Origin: Cellvibrionales bacterium UBA7375
GTDB lineage: Bacteria; Pseudomonadota; Gammaproteobacteria; Pseudomonadales; Porticoccaceae
Assembly (NCBI GenBank): GCA_002469845.1
Contig: DKNZ01000083.1
Location: 21,528-30,134 of the forward strand
Reading direction: 5' to 3'
Length of the DNA: 8,607 bases
Of the stretch, positions 1 to 5,945 are shown one piece after another. A program made the position numbers and the translations under genes. How positions within the stretch are numbered: position 1 is the stretch's first letter; each line of letters opens with the position of its first letter. The notes under the pieces are model-generated. The model worked only from the letters and a program-made list of their open reading frames with translations. It searched no databases and was not told where the DNA came from.

Positions 1-300
1 ATTCTTCAGTATCCGAGATATATTCGTGCGCTTGAAACAAGGCTAGAAAAATTACCTATGCAGATTTCTAAAGATCGACAGTGGCTAGATGAGATACAAC
101 AATTTTCACAGCGCCTTGAAGATTATCAGTCTGCATCACTTTCGAGACAGCTTTCGGTGGAGTTAGAGTCCTATGAATGGGCGATTGAGGAATATAGGGT
201 ATCCTTATTTGCCCAGCAGTTAGGCACTAGGATGCCCATATCCAGTAAGCGATTAGAAAAAATGTGGCAGAAATTGCATGAGCAATTGAGAAGGTTTTAA
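1..300 (+). CDS. hrpA: ATP-dependent RNA helicase HrpA, C-terminal end (partial)
   Basis: The frame is open from base 1 to a TAA at 298-300, giving the last 99 residues of a protein that begins outside the window. It starts ILQYPRYIRALETRLEKLP and carries EEYRVSLFAQQLGT followed by P-I-S-S-K-R-L near the end. This is the typical C-terminus (DUF3418 region) of HrpA, a DEAH-box RNA helicase of roughly 1,300 residues in proteobacteria; E. coli HrpA ends with a very similar RVSYFAQQLGT-PYPIS stretch. The helicase motifs lie upstream and cannot be seen. HrpA is a cytoplasmic RNA-dependent ATPase linked to mRNA processing and rescue of stalled ribosomes. The gene is followed by a 106-bp gap and then mlaA on the same strand. 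The ATG at 58 is internal and not a true start, because the homologous sequence continues upstream of it. Confidence 0.88.
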   Translation: MLQYPRYIRALETRLEKLPMQISKDRQWLDEIQQFSQRLEDYQSASLSRQLSVELESYEWAIEEYRVSLFAQQLGTRMPISSKRLEKMWQKLHEQLRRF

Positions 301-350
301 TCCAATATGTATATATCCGCTTATTTTTTTCATGTATAGGTGGTTAGCGG

Positions 351-380
351 TTGAATCTGTAAGCAATGAACTATTAGAAT
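351..380 (+). promoter_or_regulatory. candidate sigma-70 promoter for mlaA
   Basis: A TTGAAT hexamer at 351-356 (4 of 6 against TTGACA) is followed after 18 bases by TAGAAT at 375-380 (5 of 6 against TATAAT). Transcription would begin near 387, about 20 bases before the mlaA ATG. The position and hexamers fit a housekeeping promoter that lets mlaA be expressed independently of hrpA. This is read by eye only. Confidence 0.45.
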
Positions 381-406
381 ATAACAAACAGGCACAGGGT
401 TAAGAG

Positions 407-1135
407 ATGAAACACACGTCTTTAGTTACGAAGCGCATAATATCGATTGTTTTTTTATGGTTATGCGTACTTTGGTCGTTTGCTGTTGCTGCTGATCAGT
501 CTCTTGAGATAGATCCCTACAAAACCGTCAATCAAAAGGTTTTCAGTTTCAATCAATCATTAGACGATAACATTGCCCGTCCAATTGCCCAATTATATAC
601 AAAAGTAACACCAGACTTTATTGAGCGCGGTGTTGCGAATATGTTTGATAATCTCGATGAGATTACTAATGTATTTAATGATTTGTTACAGGGAAAATTC
701 TTGCAAGCTGCAAATGATACCGGACGATTTGCTATCAATAGCTCGCTGGGTGTAGCTGGTTTATTTGATGTTGCTTCTTGGCTTAGTTTAAAAAAGAATG
801 ATGGCGAGGATTTTGGTCAAACTTTAGGTTATTGGGGTGTGCCAGAGGGCGCCTATTTAATGTTGCCGCTTGTAGGTCCATCTTCCTTGCGTGATGCGCC
901 ATCTAGAATTGTGGATAGGATAACGGATCCATTAAAATATATAGACGATAGTGCTGACCGCATGGCTGGCTCTGCTTTGAGTTTGGTGAATACTCGAGCT
1001 TCTTTACTTGAATATGACAATCTGCTTTCGGGCGATAGTTATACTTTAGTTCGTGATGTTTACTTGCAGAGAAGAGCTTATCAGGTAAAAGATGGCGCTG
1101 TTGAAGATGAGTTCGATGATCTTGATGATTACTAG
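407..1135 (+). CDS. mlaA: MlaA (VacJ-family) phospholipid-asymmetry protein of the outer membrane
   Basis: This 242-residue protein matches MlaA along its whole length. Seen motifs are DPYKTVNQKVFSFN (about residues 36-49), NDLLQGKF, the stretch NSSLGVAGLFDVAS, EDFGQTLGYWGVPEG and LPLVGPSSLRDAPS. In E. coli, MlaA sits in the outer membrane with OmpC/OmpF, removes misplaced phospholipids from the outer leaflet and passes them to MlaC and the MlaFEDB transporter. Here residues 1-29 form a signal peptide: basic start, hydrophobic core, AVAA before Asp30. The only Cys, Cys20, is preceded by L-W-L, which is not a lipobox, so cleavage by signal peptidase I is more likely than lipidation. The C-terminus is very acidic (DEFDDLDDY). 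The ATG follows an AGGG at 396-399. The mlaBCDEF genes are not in the window, as is usual for mlaA. Confidence 0.93.
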   Translation: MKHTSLVTKRIISIVFLWLCVLWSFAVAADQSLEIDPYKTVNQKVFSFNQSLDDNIARPIAQLYTKVTPDFIERGVANMFDNLDEITNVFNDLLQGKFLQAANDTGRFAINSSLGVAGLFDVASWLSLKKNDGEDFGQTLGYWGVPEGAYLMLPLVGPSSLRDAPSRIVDRITDPLKYIDDSADRMAGSALSLVNTRASLLEYDNLLSGDSYTLVRDVYLQRRAYQVKDGAVEDEFDDLDDY

Positions 1136-1164
1136 TTTTGGTCAACGCAATAGAGTCACTGTTG

Positions 1165-1176
1165 TATAATTATAAT
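1165..1176 (+). promoter_or_regulatory. tandem TATAAT, candidate -10 elements for the phosphatase/STAS pair
   Basis: Two perfect TATAAT hexamers stand directly side by side at 1165-1170 and 1171-1176, in the 76-bp gap between mlaA and the PP2C regulator. No good -35 hexamer sits 16-18 bases upstream; the best reading for the first -10 is TCAACG at 1142-1147, with 3 matches. The site could be an activator-dependent or alternative-sigma promoter, or simply AT-rich sequence. The transcript would give a leader of about 30 bases. Confidence 0.4.
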
Positions 1177-1211
1177 AATGCTAATGATTGCACTAATAAA
1201 GTGAAGGCTCA

Positions 1212-2393
1212 ATGAGTGAGTTAAATGGCCCGGTGATTGTTGTAGATGACAATGCCAAGGCAACACAAAGTTTGTTGGCAACTTTCCAGTCTGTTGGCCG
1301 GGAATGTCTGAGCGCTAAAAATCTTGATAATCTTCAAAATATTTGTACTGACCCCCTTAATCAACCGATTATTTTGACCTCCCAAACCATCAAAGATCAA
1401 AGCTTTGATGATCAGTTTATAAGTTCTCTTTGTGATGATTATTTAGTGGTGGTTGCTCTAGATGATCAGTCTAGTGGAAAAGAAGCTCATTATTTTAGGT
1501 TGGGTGCTTCAGATATCCTAGAGTCTAATTCGGCCAAGCATGATATCGCGTCCATGTTCATACGTTTATCTAAGCTTGCCTCGGTTCGGGGTCGGCAGCG
1601 GAAGTATGCTGAGCGTCTACAGAGTATTAATAGTAAATTACAGCAAAGTATTAAACTTTTGGAGCATGATCAAAAAGCGGGTCTAGAGATTCAGAAAAAT
1701 TTGATGCCAGAGGGCCCACTTCGTTGCGGTGATATTGAAATTGCGCACTCGATGGCACCCTCACTTTATCTCAGTGGTGACTGTGTCGGTTATCAATTTG
1801 TTTTGGGCCGCTATTTATTATTTTATTTTGTCGATGTATCTGGGCATGGCGCTTCGTCAGCATTTGTCACAGTATTGTTACACTTTATTGCCGGTCGAAT
1901 TATTCGTCGACATGCGCGTGAAAAACAATATGATGCGCTAGCACTGGCACCAGAGGGACTAGTGGAGTCGATTAACCAGCAGTTATTGAATACGGAGCTA
2001 GATAAGCATCTAACTATTGTTGCTGGGTCGCTAGATACAGAGACACGAAGATTGCGGTATGTTGTTGGCGCGCACCAGCCTTCACCTATATTAATAGTAG
2101 ATGGTGACGCTCAGTATTTACCGGGTAAAGGTAAGCCTGCAGGTATCTTTAAAGACGCGACATGGGCAGTTGAAGAAATACAGTTACCCGAAAAATTTGC
2201 TTTGGTGCTGTTGTCTGACGGTGTTTTTGAGTTATTGCCGGGTAAAGACCTAATTGATAAAGAGACCCGATTATTGCGCTATTTAAGCAATAGATCGGTA
2301 AGTGTTAAATCACTTAAAAAGGGTTTGTTTATTGAGGGTATTAAAGACCTTCAGGATGATGTATCCGTCCTTTTGTTAACCGGAGGTTCTTAG
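1212..2393 (+). CDS. pseudo-receiver / PP2C-type (SpoIIE family) serine phosphatase regulator
   Basis: This 393-residue cytoplasmic protein has three parts. Residues 1-118 fold like a response-regulator receiver: they start with GPVIVVDDN, so the acidic pair D12-D13 is kept, but the expected phospho-Asp at the end of strand 3 is Thr56 (PIILTSQT) and the conserved Lys after strand 5 is Ser105 (GASDILESN). Residues about 120-165 form a charged helical, probably coiled-coil linker. Residues 166-393 are a PP2C/SpoIIE phosphatase with the metal-binding aspartates in place: SGD (D190), DVSGHG (D208), LLSDG (D336) and DDVSVLLL (D383). It should therefore be an active Ser/Thr phosphatase controlled by a receiver that probably cannot be phosphorylated in the normal way. 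The next gene encodes a STAS protein, its likely substrate. The architecture resembles RssB/HsbR-type regulators of pseudomonads. A GAAGG at 1203-1207 lies close before the ATG (4 bases). Confidence 0.85.
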   Translation: MSELNGPVIVVDDNAKATQSLLATFQSVGRECLSAKNLDNLQNICTDPLNQPIILTSQTIKDQSFDDQFISSLCDDYLVVVALDDQSSGKEAHYFRLGASDILESNSAKHDIASMFIRLSKLASVRGRQRKYAERLQSINSKLQQSIKLLEHDQKAGLEIQKNLMPEGPLRCGDIEIAHSMAPSLYLSGDCVGYQFVLGRYLLFYFVDVSGHGASSAFVTVLLHFIAGRIIRRHAREKQYDALALAPEGLVESINQQLLNTELDKHLTIVAGSLDTETRRLRYVVGAHQPSPILIVDGDAQYLPGKGKPAGIFKDATWAVEEIQLPEKFALVLLSDGVFELLPGKDLIDKETRLLRYLSNRSVSVKSLKKGLFIEGIKDLQDDVSVLLLTGGS

Positions 2394-2397
2394 CTTG
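2382..2397 (+). promoter_or_regulatory. strong Shine-Dalgarno that fixes a TTG start for the STAS gene
   Basis: GGAGG at 2382-2386 lies inside the last codons of the phosphatase gene, 8 bases before TTG at 2395-2397. The phosphatase stop TAG is at 2391-2393, one base before the TTG. This near-ideal ribosome site supports TTG as the start and suggests that translation of the two genes is coupled. Confidence 0.75.
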
Positions 2398-2883
2398 ACT
2401 CAGGGAAAAATATTAATTTCTGATAAGGCGGATCACTATCTTTTAAAGTTAGTGGGTGATGTACGCTTAACCCTTAGTGGCGCTTTAAACCGTTACATGG
2501 AAATACTTTTTGGTAAAAACCAAGTAAAAAGTGTTGTAGTGGATATGCTCGATGCTGAGGGTGTTGATAGCACCACACTTGGATTGATTGCTAAGCTGGG
2601 CTTACACTGCCGTGAATGCTATCAGATGAATGTTAAGTTATTTTGTCAAAACCCTTCTATTATTCGCACCCTTGAATGTATGGGTTTTGATGAAATTATT
2701 GATATTTTCCAACAATCACCTAATGATTTTGATACAGAGTTGCAAAGTCTTGAGGAAGTTTCTGCAGGTGTCGATGAGATTCGTCAGCAGGTAATTGAGG
2801 CACATAAATTACTACTTAGGCTCAACCCTCAAAATAGCGCAGAATTTACTGATTTAATTAATGCCCTCGAATCAGAACAATAA
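2395..2883 (+). CDS. STAS-domain protein, anti-sigma-factor-antagonist-like
   Basis: This is a 162-residue protein with a TTG start. Residues about 6-107 match the STAS fold of SpoIIAA-like antagonists: a first strand pair ending LVGDVRLTLSGAL, a strand KSVVVDM, then GVDSTTLGLIAKLG. In SpoIIAA the serine directly after the Asp of D-S-S-G-L-G is phosphorylated; here this is Ser59 in D-S-T-T-L-G. The end of the domain, IIRTLECMGFDEIIDIF, has the usual form. Residues 108-162 form an extra acidic, mostly helical tail not needed for a STAS domain. The known logic is that the unphosphorylated STAS protein binds an anti-sigma kinase, the kinase phosphorylates it, and a PP2C phosphatase resets it. 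The upstream gene supplies the phosphatase and is only one base away. No kinase or sigma factor lies in the window, so the output is unknown. The gene ends 10 bp from the converging lysR. Confidence 0.8.
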   Translation: MTQGKILISDKADHYLLKLVGDVRLTLSGALNRYMEILFGKNQVKSVVVDMLDAEGVDSTTLGLIAKLGLHCRECYQMNVKLFCQNPSIIRTLECMGFDEIIDIFQQSPNDFDTELQSLEEVSAGVDEIRQQVIEAHKLLLRLNPQNSAEFTDLINALESEQ

Positions 2884-2893
2884 ATCTGACTTA

Positions 2894-3757
2894 TCACTGC
2901 TGTTCAAGCATCCTAATAAATGCCACTGCTGCATTAGATAGACTGCGTTTAGTATGGTGAATATAGCCAAGTTTGCGCGCAATTTGGGTCATTTCACTTG
3001 GCATTACATGTAGGTTTTTAATAAGAGTTTCTGGCAGCATGCTCCAACCTAGTCCAATTTCAACCATGGTACTGATTGTCTCTAGAAAGTTAGTAGACAT
3101 TGGTGCTTTTAATGGCACGCCTTGAGTTTCAAAAAGCGTCTGAATAATTCGCCCTGTATAGGTGTTAATCCCTGGCAGTATCACTGGATAATTCGCTAAA
3201 TCTTTTAGATCGGGCTGTTTAATTTTTGCCAGTGCATGGTCTGGTGCACAGATAAATTTTAAGGGGTCAGTCCATATTTTTTGACTGTAAATATTTGGAT
3301 GTTGTTCTAAAGCGAGTGTAATCACAGCAACTTCTGACTTGCCTTGAAGTACCTGTTCATAGGCTTTTTCAGAATCCATAAATTCAATATCCAGCACAAC
3401 TTCGGGGTATTGGCGTGCAAACGCCTTAAGAATAGGTGGTAAGCGGTGAAGGCCAAGGTGATGGCTTATAGCTAAATGCAAAGTACCGTTAATATTACCG
3501 GACAAATCGTTAATAGCCTGAACCGCCGCTGCATATTCTTGAAGTATATGTTGGGCTCTTGGAAGTAGTGCATTGCCTGCTTCTGTAAGGGTGACTTGTC
3601 GAGCGATTCGATCAAATAATTTTTTCCCTGTTTGATGTTCTAGATTTGCAATGCGCTTGCTTACAGCGGACTGGGTTAGGTGTAACTGTTCTGCGGCATC
3701 CGAAAATGAGGCACAGTTGGCAACGGTTACAAACGCTTTTAAACTATGATTATCCAT
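2894..3757 (-). CDS. LysR-family transcriptional regulator, divergent from leuCDB
   Basis: This is a 287-residue protein of normal LysR length. The N-terminal winged helix-turn-helix is clear: MDNHSLKAFVTVAN, then SFSDAAEQLHLTQSAVSKRI (residues 17-36), then KKLFDR and LTEAGNALL. A linker helix (about 60-90) leads to a periplasmic-binding-like effector domain with DLANYPVILPG and MVEIGLGWSMLPETLI. The ATG at 3757 (reverse strand) is chosen because the helix-turn-helix starts at the usual distance from it; no strong Shine-Dalgarno is visible. It is transcribed away from leuC, with 110 bp between the two starts. A LysR gene in the same divergent place is, from memory, found upstream of leuC in Pseudomonas. 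LysR proteins usually repress their own gene and activate the divergent operon when bound to a pathway metabolite, so leuCDB is the likely target. The effector is unknown; an isopropylmalate-type compound is only a guess. Confidence 0.9.
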   Translation of the reverse strand: MDNHSLKAFVTVANCASFSDAAEQLHLTQSAVSKRIANLEHQTGKKLFDRIARQVTLTEAGNALLPRAQHILQEYAAAVQAINDLSGNINGTLHLAISHHLGLHRLPPILKAFARQYPEVVLDIEFMDSEKAYEQVLQGKSEVAVITLALEQHPNIYSQKIWTDPLKFICAPDHALAKIKQPDLKDLANYPVILPGINTYTGRIIQTLFETQGVPLKAPMSTNFLETISTMVEIGLGWSMLPETLIKNLHVMPSEMTQIARKLGYIHHTKRSLSNAAVAFIRMLEQQ

Positions 3758-3773
3758 GACTAGAATTTAATGT

Positions 3774-3788
3774 ATTCTTATTAGGAAT
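3774..3788. promoter_or_regulatory. candidate LysR-type operator, site 1 (T-N11-A palindrome)
   Basis: ATTCTTATTAGGAAT is a 15-bp palindrome with a single mismatched pair (3778/3784), centred on 3781. T3775 and A3787 give the T-N11-A pattern of LysR-type binding sites. The centre is 24 bp upstream of the lysR start codon, so binding here could repress lysR itself and act as the anchoring site for leuC activation. Confidence 0.5.
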
Positions 3789-3791
3789 CAT

Positions 3792-3809
3792 AAATATGAA
3801 AAATATGAA
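3792..3809 (+). repeat. two tandem copies of a 9-bp unit between the operator sites
   Basis: AAATATGAA occurs twice without a gap, at 3792-3800 and 3801-3809. The last five bases of the second copy (ATGAA) form the left arm of operator site 2. The repeat may be a second register for regulator contact, or it may be chance in AT-rich sequence. Confidence 0.6.
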
Positions 3810-3819
3810 TTTATTTCAT
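3805..3819. promoter_or_regulatory. candidate LysR-type operator, site 2 (T-N11-A palindrome)
   Basis: ATGAA at 3805-3809 and TTCAT at 3815-3819 are perfect inverted arms around five bases, centred on 3812. T3806 and A3818 give T-N11-A. The centre is 31 bp, about three helical turns, from site 1 and 56 bp before the leuC start. That places it as the likely activation site near the leuC promoter. No strong -10/-35 pair is visible for leuC; TAAACT at 3833-3838 is the best -10 candidate, which fits an activator-dependent promoter. Confidence 0.5.
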
Positions 3820-3867
3820 CATAAAGTATTAGTAAACTAAACGCAATTGGAAATCTAGGAGAACAGC

Positions 3868-5301
3868 ATGTCGCAAACAACAGTCTATGACAAACTGTGG
3901 AATAGCCATTTGGTTAAACAAAATGCAGATGGTTCGGCGCTTATATACATAGATCGCCATATACTTCATGAGGTGACATCGCCACAAGCGTTTGAGGGTC
4001 TGCGTATTGCTGGGCGAAAGCCATGGCGCTTGGATACAAATTTAGCTACGCCTGATCATAATATATCTACCGATCCCGCTGAGCGTGCCGCAGGGGTTGC
4101 TGGTATTCCGGATAATACTTCGCGCATTCAGGTTCAGACTCTTGATGACAACTGCGATCATTTTGGCATTAAAGAATTCAAAATGAACGAAATGGGGCAG
4201 GGAATTGTTCATGTGATGGGCCCTGAATTAGGCGCTACTATGCCTGGATTAACAGTTGTCTGTGGAGATTCCCATACCGCCACTCATGGTGCATTGGCTT
4301 GTTTAGCTCATGGTATTGGCACATCTGAGGTCGAACATGTGTTGGCTTCACAGTGCCTTGTGACCAAGAAAATGAAAAATATGCGAGTCACTGTTGACGG
4401 CATTTTGGGTGTCGGTGTTACACCTAAGGATGTAGTCTTGGCCATTATCGCTAAAATAGGGACGGCGGGCGGTAACGGCCACGCTATTGAGTTTGCCGGT
4501 TCGGTTTTTCGGGATATGTCGATTGAGGGACGAATGACCGTTTGCAATATGGCAATTGAGGCCGGAGCACGCGTGGGTTTAGTGGCGGTCGATGAAAAAA
4601 CTATCGAATACTGCCGTGGACGTAAATTTATGCCTGCGGGTGAATCATTTGAAAAAGCCGCTGAGTATTGGCGTACTCTAGTGAGTGATACTGATGCGTT
4701 CTTTGATACAGAAGTTCATATGAATGGCAGTGAAATTGCCCCTCAGGTATCTTGGGGAACCTCGCCAGAGATGGTAGTTCCTGTGACCGGACATATCCCG
4801 AGGGTAGAGGATCAAACAGACGCTGTGAAGCAGAAGGGTGTTGAGCGCGCCTTGGAATATATGGGGCTAGAAGGTGGAGCACCTATTAGTTCAGTGGCAG
4901 TGGATCGGGTATTTATAGGATCGTGCACTAATTCTCGTATTGAAGATATGAGAGCCGCGGCGGCGGTCGTTGAGGGCCGCACTGTGTCGAATTCAATTAA
5001 GCAAGCATTGGTGGTTCCCGGCTCTCAAATGGTTAAAGAACAGGCAGAAGCTGAGGGCTTGGATAAAATATTTATTGAAGCTGGTTTAGATTGGCGCGAA
5101 CCTGGTTGTTCAATGTGCTTGGCAATGAATGCGGACAAATTAGGTGCCGGTGAGCACTGCGCATCAACCTCTAATCGTAACTTTGAGGGTCGCCAAGGAA
5201 ACGGTGGTCGCACTCATTTAATGAGTCCTGAAATGGCCGCTGCAGCTGCTATTACAGGACATATTGTGGATGTTCGAGAATTTACTGGGGATCAATCATG
5301 A
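3868..5301 (+). CDS. leuC: 3-isopropylmalate dehydratase, large subunit
   Basis: This 477-residue protein is an aconitase-family enzyme very close to E. coli LeuC (466 residues). With LeuD it converts 2-isopropylmalate to 3-isopropylmalate in leucine synthesis. Seen motifs are LIYIDRHILHEVTSPQAFEG, DHNISTDP, VCGDSHTATHGA, GIGTSEVEHVLA, GSCTNSRIEDMRAAAA and PGCSMCLAMN. The three cysteines that hold the [4Fe-4S] cluster are Cys353, Cys414 and Cys417, so the enzyme should be active. The end (SNRNFEGRQGNGGRTHLMSP) is also typical. The ATG at 3868 has AGGAG at 3857-3861, six bases before it. It heads the leuC-leuD-leuB unit, and its stop overlaps the leuD start as ATGA. The upstream operator sites suggest control by the divergent LysR regulator. 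It acts in the cytoplasm. Confidence 0.97.
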   Translation: MSQTTVYDKLWNSHLVKQNADGSALIYIDRHILHEVTSPQAFEGLRIAGRKPWRLDTNLATPDHNISTDPAERAAGVAGIPDNTSRIQVQTLDDNCDHFGIKEFKMNEMGQGIVHVMGPELGATMPGLTVVCGDSHTATHGALACLAHGIGTSEVEHVLASQCLVTKKMKNMRVTVDGILGVGVTPKDVVLAIIAKIGTAGGNGHAIEFAGSVFRDMSIEGRMTVCNMAIEAGARVGLVAVDEKTIEYCRGRKFMPAGESFEKAAEYWRTLVSDTDAFFDTEVHMNGSEIAPQVSWGTSPEMVVPVTGHIPRVEDQTDAVKQKGVERALEYMGLEGGAPISSVAVDRVFIGSCTNSRIEDMRAAAAVVEGRTVSNSIKQALVVPGSQMVKEQAEAEGLDKIFIEAGLDWREPGCSMCLAMNADKLGAGEHCASTSNRNFEGRQGNGGRTHLMSPEMAAAAAITGHIVDVREFTGDQS

Positions 5302-5945
5302 AGGCATTTACTCAGCACTCGGGTTTAGTCGGTCCAATGGATCGCGCTAATGTGGATACTGATATGATTATCCCCAAACAGTTTTTAAAATCCATTAAGC
5401 GCAGTGGCTTTGGTCCTAATCTATTTGATGAATTGCGTTATATGGATGAGGGACAGCCGGGGCAGGATTGCACTCACCGTCCAGTTAACCCAGATTTCCC
5501 ACTCAATTTACCCCGTTATAGCGGTGCCTCTATCCTGTTGGCGAGAAAAAACTTTGGTTGTGGTTCCAGTCGTGAACATGCACCTTGGGCATTGGAAGAC
5601 TATGGATTTAGAGCCGTTATAGCACCCAGTTATGCAGATATTTTTTATAATAACTGCTTTAAAAATGGCTTGCTTCCTGTGATTTTAAGTGAACAGCAGT
5701 TAGATGTTTTGTTTGCAGAAATGTACGCAGACGAGGGTTACCAGTTAACAATCGATTTGGTTGAGCAGACAGTTGTTTGCCCTAGTGGTGAGAGCTTTGC
5801 ATTTGAAATTGATGAATTTCGCAAAGACTGTTTAGTCAAAGGCTTAGACGAAATTGGATTGACCTTACAGTCTGCGCAAGCAATAAAAGATTATGAAAAA
5901 ACTCGGGCCGCACAACAGCCTTGGGTATTTGGAGCAATTAAATAA
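5298..5945 (+). CDS. leuD: 3-isopropylmalate dehydratase, small subunit
   Basis: This 215-residue protein is the swivel-domain partner of LeuC and completes the isopropylmalate isomerase active site. It opens with FTQHSGLVGPMDRANVDTD and IIPKQFLKSI, and carries the signature GCGSSREHAPWALEDYGF (Ser90-Ser91-Arg92 in the substrate loop), followed by VIAPSYADIFYNNCFKNG. This matches E. coli LeuD along its length, and the size is close to normal. The start ATG overlaps the leuC stop by four bases (ATGA, 5298-5301), a strong sign of translational coupling that would keep the two subunits in balance. The stop overlaps the leuB start by one base (TAATG). No unusual residues were seen. Confidence 0.96.
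   Translation: MKAFTQHSGLVGPMDRANVDTDMIIPKQFLKSIKRSGFGPNLFDELRYMDEGQPGQDCTHRPVNPDFPLNLPRYSGASILLARKNFGCGSSREHAPWALEDYGFRAVIAPSYADIFYNNCFKNGLLPVILSEQQLDVLFAEMYADEGYQLTIDLVEQTVVCPSGESFAFEIDEFRKDCLVKGLDEIGLTLQSAQAIKDYEKTRAAQQPWVFGAIK

Noticed and set aside
317..350. Inverted repeat CCGCT/AGCGG after hrpA with a T-run nearby, as a possible terminator
   Set aside because: The loop is more than 20 bases, the stem is 5 bp with a mismatch beyond it, and the T-run (324-330) lies inside the loop rather than after the stem.
903..1145. Open frame on the minus strand across the end of mlaA
   Set aside because: It lies antisense to a clearly recognised gene, its translation has no recognisable motif and it has no ribosome site; it is a shadow of mlaA.
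2872..2889. TCAGA/TCTGA hairpin between the STAS gene and lysR as a two-way terminator
   Set aside because: It has only 5 bp with an 8-base loop, no GC-rich stem and no T-run on either strand.
3758..3867. Leucine-rich leader peptide for attenuation upstream of leuC
   Set aside because: No short frame with a run of Leu codons and no attenuator hairpin is present; the gap is only 110 bp and carries operator-like palindromes instead.
4308..5213. Several minus-strand open frames of 60-85 codons inside leuC
   Set aside because: All lie opposite strongly conserved LeuC sequence and have no protein-like features or supported starts.
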